Of a DNA stretch of 64,000 bases, positions 61,756 through 64,000 are shown piece after piece. The stretch comes from a bacterium (GTDB taxonomy: Bacteria > Krumholzibacteriota > Krumholzibacteriia > LZORAL124-64-63), in contig JADJCK010000003.1 in assembly GCA_016703265.1 (NCBI GenBank), forward strand, positions 1-64,000, read 5' to 3'. The notes under the pieces were generated by a model. The model searched no databases, was not told where the DNA came from, and saw nothing but the letters and a program-made list of their open reading frames with translations. The position numbers and the translations under genes are program-made. Within the stretch, counting starts at the first letter, position 1. Every line of letters starts with the position of its first letter.

Positions 61756-63468
61756 ATGTTCCGCGCCTGCATGCCCAAACCGGCCGCTTTGATCGTGGCC
61801 ATGCTGATCACTGGCAGCGTGACCGCCGCCGAGGTTCCCATGAACGACACTCCCGCCCCTGCCGTGCAGGCCGACCTGATCCTGCACGGGGGCCGCGTCC
61901 TGACCATGACCGACCCCGAGCCCACCCCCGCGCCCACGGCCGTGGCCGTGGCCGGCGGCCGCATCCTCCAGGTGGGCGACGATGCCGCGGTGCTGGCGCT
62001 GGCCGGACCGGGCGCCAGCATCATCGATGTGGGGGGCGGCACCATCATCCCCGGTTTCATCGACAGCCACGCGCACCTCTACGGCCTGGGCAAGGCGCTG
62101 GCCGAGGTCGACCTGCGCGACACCGCCTCGGCCGGGGAAGCTGTCGCCCGCGTGGCGCATGCCGTCGCCGCGACGCCCGGCAGCGGCTGGCTCGAGGGCC
62201 GCGGCTGGGACCAGAACGACTGGCCCGTGAAGGAGTATCCGCACCGCGACATGCTGGACCGCGTGGCCGGCAAGCGGCCGGTGCTGCTGCGACGGGTCGA
62301 TGGCCACGCCGCCTGGGCGAGCACCGCGGCGCTGGCGCTGGCCGGCGTTACGGCGGCCACGCCCGACCCGGCCGGCGGCTCCATCCTGCGCGACGGGCAG
62401 GGCGAGCCGACGGGCGTGCTCATCGACAATGCCGTTTCCCTGGTCACGGCCGCGATCCCCGCGCCGGACCAGACCGAGGTGCGGCGCCGCCTGCGCCTGG
62501 CGGCCGAACATTGCCTGCAACTGGGCGTGACGGGCGTGCACGACGCGGGCATCTCGTGGGATCGTGCGCAGGTCATGCGCGAGATGGCGGCCGACGGCTC
62601 GCTCGGCGTGCGCGTGTACGGCATGTACGACGACGATCCGGCCACACTGGCCGGCGCGCTGAAGGCCGGCCCCTATACGAGCCCCGACGGCCTGCTCACG
62701 CTGCGCGCCGTGAAGCTCTATGCCGACGGCGCGCTCGGCAGCCGCGGTGCGCTGCTGCTGAAGGACTACAGCGACCAGCCCGGCCACCGCGGCCTGGCCG
62801 TCACCACGGCCGACCAGATGCGCGGGGTGATGCGCTCGCTGGGCGGCGCCGGCTTCCAGATCTGCACACATGCGATCGGCGACGCGGGCAACCGCCTGGT
62901 GCTCGACCTCTACGAAGAGGTGCTGCGCGAGCTCAAGCCGCGCGACGCGCGCTGGCGCGTGGAGCACGCGCAGATCCTCGACCCCGCCGACATCCCGCGT
63001 TTCGGGAAGCTGGGCGTGATCGCCGCCATGCAGCCGGTGCACTGCACCTCGGACATGGACTGGGCCGACGAGCGGCTCGGTGAAGAGCGCCTGGCCGGGG
63101 CCTATGCCTGGCAGTCGCTGCTGAAGTCGGGCGCGCGCCTGTGCTACGGGACCGACTTCCCGGTCGAGAAGGTCGAGCCCCTCGAAGGTTTGTACGCCGC
63201 GCGTACACGCCAGCATCCCGACGGCACGCCCATCGGCGGCTGGCGCCCCGAGGAGGCGGTCGACGGCTGGACCGCGCTGTGGCTGTACACGGCGGGCGGG
63301 GCCTGGGCCGCGTTCCAGGACAAGGAGCTGGGCGTGATCGCGCCGGGGTTCCGGGCCGACCTGGTGGTGCTGGACGGCGATCCGGTGGCCTGCGCGCCGA
63401 AGGACCTGCTGCGGATGAAGGTCACCGCGACGTTCGTGAACGGACGCGCGGCATCAGCCTTGAAGTGA
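61756..63468 (+). CDS. YtcJ-type amidohydrolase, exported
   Basis: A 570-residue metal-dependent amidohydrolase of the YtcJ-like group. It has a signal-like N-terminus (ALIVAMLITGSVTAAE). Metal ligands are in GFIDSHAHLYGLG, QICTHAIGDAGNR, RWRVEHAQIL and CYGTDFPVEKVEP, and the lysine in LRAVKLYADGALGSRGALLL is the likely carbamylated residue. Substrates of these enzymes are mostly unknown amide or ester compounds. It ends with the canonical GFRADLVVLDGDP. Confidence 0.92.
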   Translation: MFRACMPKPAALIVAMLITGSVTAAEVPMNDTPAPAVQADLILHGGRVLTMTDPEPTPAPTAVAVAGGRILQVGDDAAVLALAGPGASIIDVGGGTIIPGFIDSHAHLYGLGKALAEVDLRDTASAGEAVARVAHAVAATPGSGWLEGRGWDQNDWPVKEYPHRDMLDRVAGKRPVLLRRVDGHAAWASTAALALAGVTAATPDPAGGSILRDGQGEPTGVLIDNAVSLVTAAIPAPDQTEVRRRLRLAAEHCLQLGVTGVHDAGISWDRAQVMREMAADGSLGVRVYGMYDDDPATLAGALKAGPYTSPDGLLTLRAVKLYADGALGSRGALLLKDYSDQPGHRGLAVTTADQMRGVMRSLGGAGFQICTHAIGDAGNRLVLDLYEEVLRELKPRDARWRVEHAQILDPADIPRFGKLGVIAAMQPVHCTSDMDWADERLGEERLAGAYAWQSLLKSGARLCYGTDFPVEKVEPLEGLYAARTRQHPDGTPIGGWRPEEAVDGWTALWLYTAGGAWAAFQDKELGVIAPGFRADLVVLDGDPVACAPKDLLRMKVTATFVNGRAASALK

Positions 63469-63490
63469 CCTCGGCCGCCTTCGCCGCGGG

Positions 63491-64000
63491 CTACCTCTGC
63501 AGGGCCTCCTGCCCGAGGACCCGGCGGAAGAAGGCAGTGGCGTGGCGCTGCAGCTTCCTGCGGTCGTGGGCAACGCCTTCGACGAGCAGGAACTCGGCGC
63601 TGCTGCCGGCTTCGCGGTAGACATCGCGCACGCGGTCCCAGCGCGCGAGCGGGTCGGGGCCGAAGAGCCGGTCGACAACGGCCGCGTGTTCCCGGTCCCA
63701 GCCGTCGCCGAAGTCCAGCGAATCGTTGTCGTCGAGGCTGCCCATGTAGATGAGTTGGGGCACGGCGTTGAAGGCCTCGGAAGCGAACGGCGTGCCCGTC
63801 AATGCGGTGAGGTCGGCCACGCCCGCGGGATAGGCGAGGGTCTCCCCCGCGTGGCTGGCCACCGGCAGGATGGGGAAGCCGCCCGGTGAACCGATGGTCG
63901 CCGCCTTGACGCGGTCCGGATGCAGGGCGGTGAACCGGTTCGCAAACATCCCGCTGGCGGAGAAGCCCTGGATCAACACACGCGTGTCCGTTGCAATGCC
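63491..64000 (-). CDS. Alpha/beta-hydrolase-like protein, 5' end beyond the window
   Basis: About 170 residues up to the window edge. A nucleophile-elbow-like GFSASGMFANRFTALHPDRV (GxSxxG) is followed by an IYMGSLDDNDSLDFGDG region that may hold the acid residue. A C-terminal HDRRKLQRHATAFFRRVL offers a histidine in VEGVAHD. The layout fits polyhydroxybutyrate depolymerase/esterase-like hydrolases without a specific substrate. The frame stays open to base 64000, so the N-terminus is missing. Confidence 0.75.
   Translation of the reverse strand, partial: GIATDTRVLIQGFSASGMFANRFTALHPDRVKAATIGSPGGFPILPVASHAGETLAYPAGVADLTALTGTPFASEAFNAVPQLIYMGSLDDNDSLDFGDGWDREHAAVVDRLFGPDPLARWDRVRDVYREAGSSAEFLLVEGVAHDRRKLQRHATAFFRRVLGQEALQR

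Overview
The window is high-GC (roughly 70 %) bacterial chromosomal DNA, almost certainly from a metagenome-assembled or draft genome. Several traits fit a lineage of the FCB superphylum, such as Krumholzibacteriota, Eisenbacteria or Latescibacterota. They are a FlgD-like C-terminal sorting domain on a secreted protease, a complete alternative complex III (ACIII) operon, a monomeric NADP-isocitrate dehydrogenase, an NrfHA nitrite reductase and several multihaem cytochromes. The phylum is an inference; no rRNA, tRNA or CRISPR array was seen.

Layout: 1-2434 holds a C69-type dipeptidase and an alkaline phosphatase, both broken by many frameshifts. 2475-8478 holds a small lipoprotein and a PA-domain metalloprotease behind a good promoter, an ABM monooxygenase, a His-rich exported protein, a radical SAM protein whose 3' end dissolves into a 75-base G run and about 770 bases of A-free G/C sequence, and a CPBP protease that emerges from that tract. 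8486-12558 holds an orphan sorting-domain remnant, monomeric IDH and a NapC/NirT-like seven-haem cytochrome. 13110-25190 (minus strand) is the centrepiece, an operon reading actA-B-C-D-E-F, a small membrane protein, a COX2-like protein, a COX1-like protein and two YeeE/YedE sulfur-transporter halves. 25277-37018 holds an A-type Fe-S carrier, a MITE-like inverted repeat, a DUF255 protein, a hybrid histidine kinase, a CBS protein, an aconitase-family enzyme, an NnrU/ICMT-like methyltransferase, and a TonB receptor with YfiR. 37645-45288 holds acyl-CoA ligase, STAS, MFS, lipoprotein, HNH nuclease and NrfAH. 45396-52604 holds HDOD, POT transporter, GNAT, AsnRS, a small GspE-N-like protein and a double GT2 glycosyltransferase. 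52810-64000 holds an AsnRS-like ligase paralog coupled to carAB, a SMUG1-type glycosylase coupled to a HerA/DUF853 ATPase, a YtcJ-type amidohydrolase and a partial hydrolase.

How it fits together: ACIII oxidises quinol and normally passes electrons to cytochrome c and a haem-copper oxidase encoded beside it. Here the neighbouring oxidase-like pair is unusual. The COX2-like subunit has none of the CuA Cys/His/Met ligands but keeps a fused cytochrome c. The COX1-like subunit keeps its three haem-ligand histidines but has lost two of three CuB histidines, the cross-linked tyrosine and the K-channel lysine. This apparently copper-free oxidase-like module, co-transcribed with ACIII and a sulfur importer, is the most interesting object in the window. 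NrfHA and the NapC/NirT-like cytochrome add a route for quinol-driven nitrite reduction to ammonium.

Sequence quality: four otherwise intact genes (coxB-like, aconitase, nrfA, carB) each carry exactly one extra base that lengthens a homopolymer. Together with the poly-G tract and the shattered first 2.4 kb, this points to assembly or consensus errors rather than gene decay.
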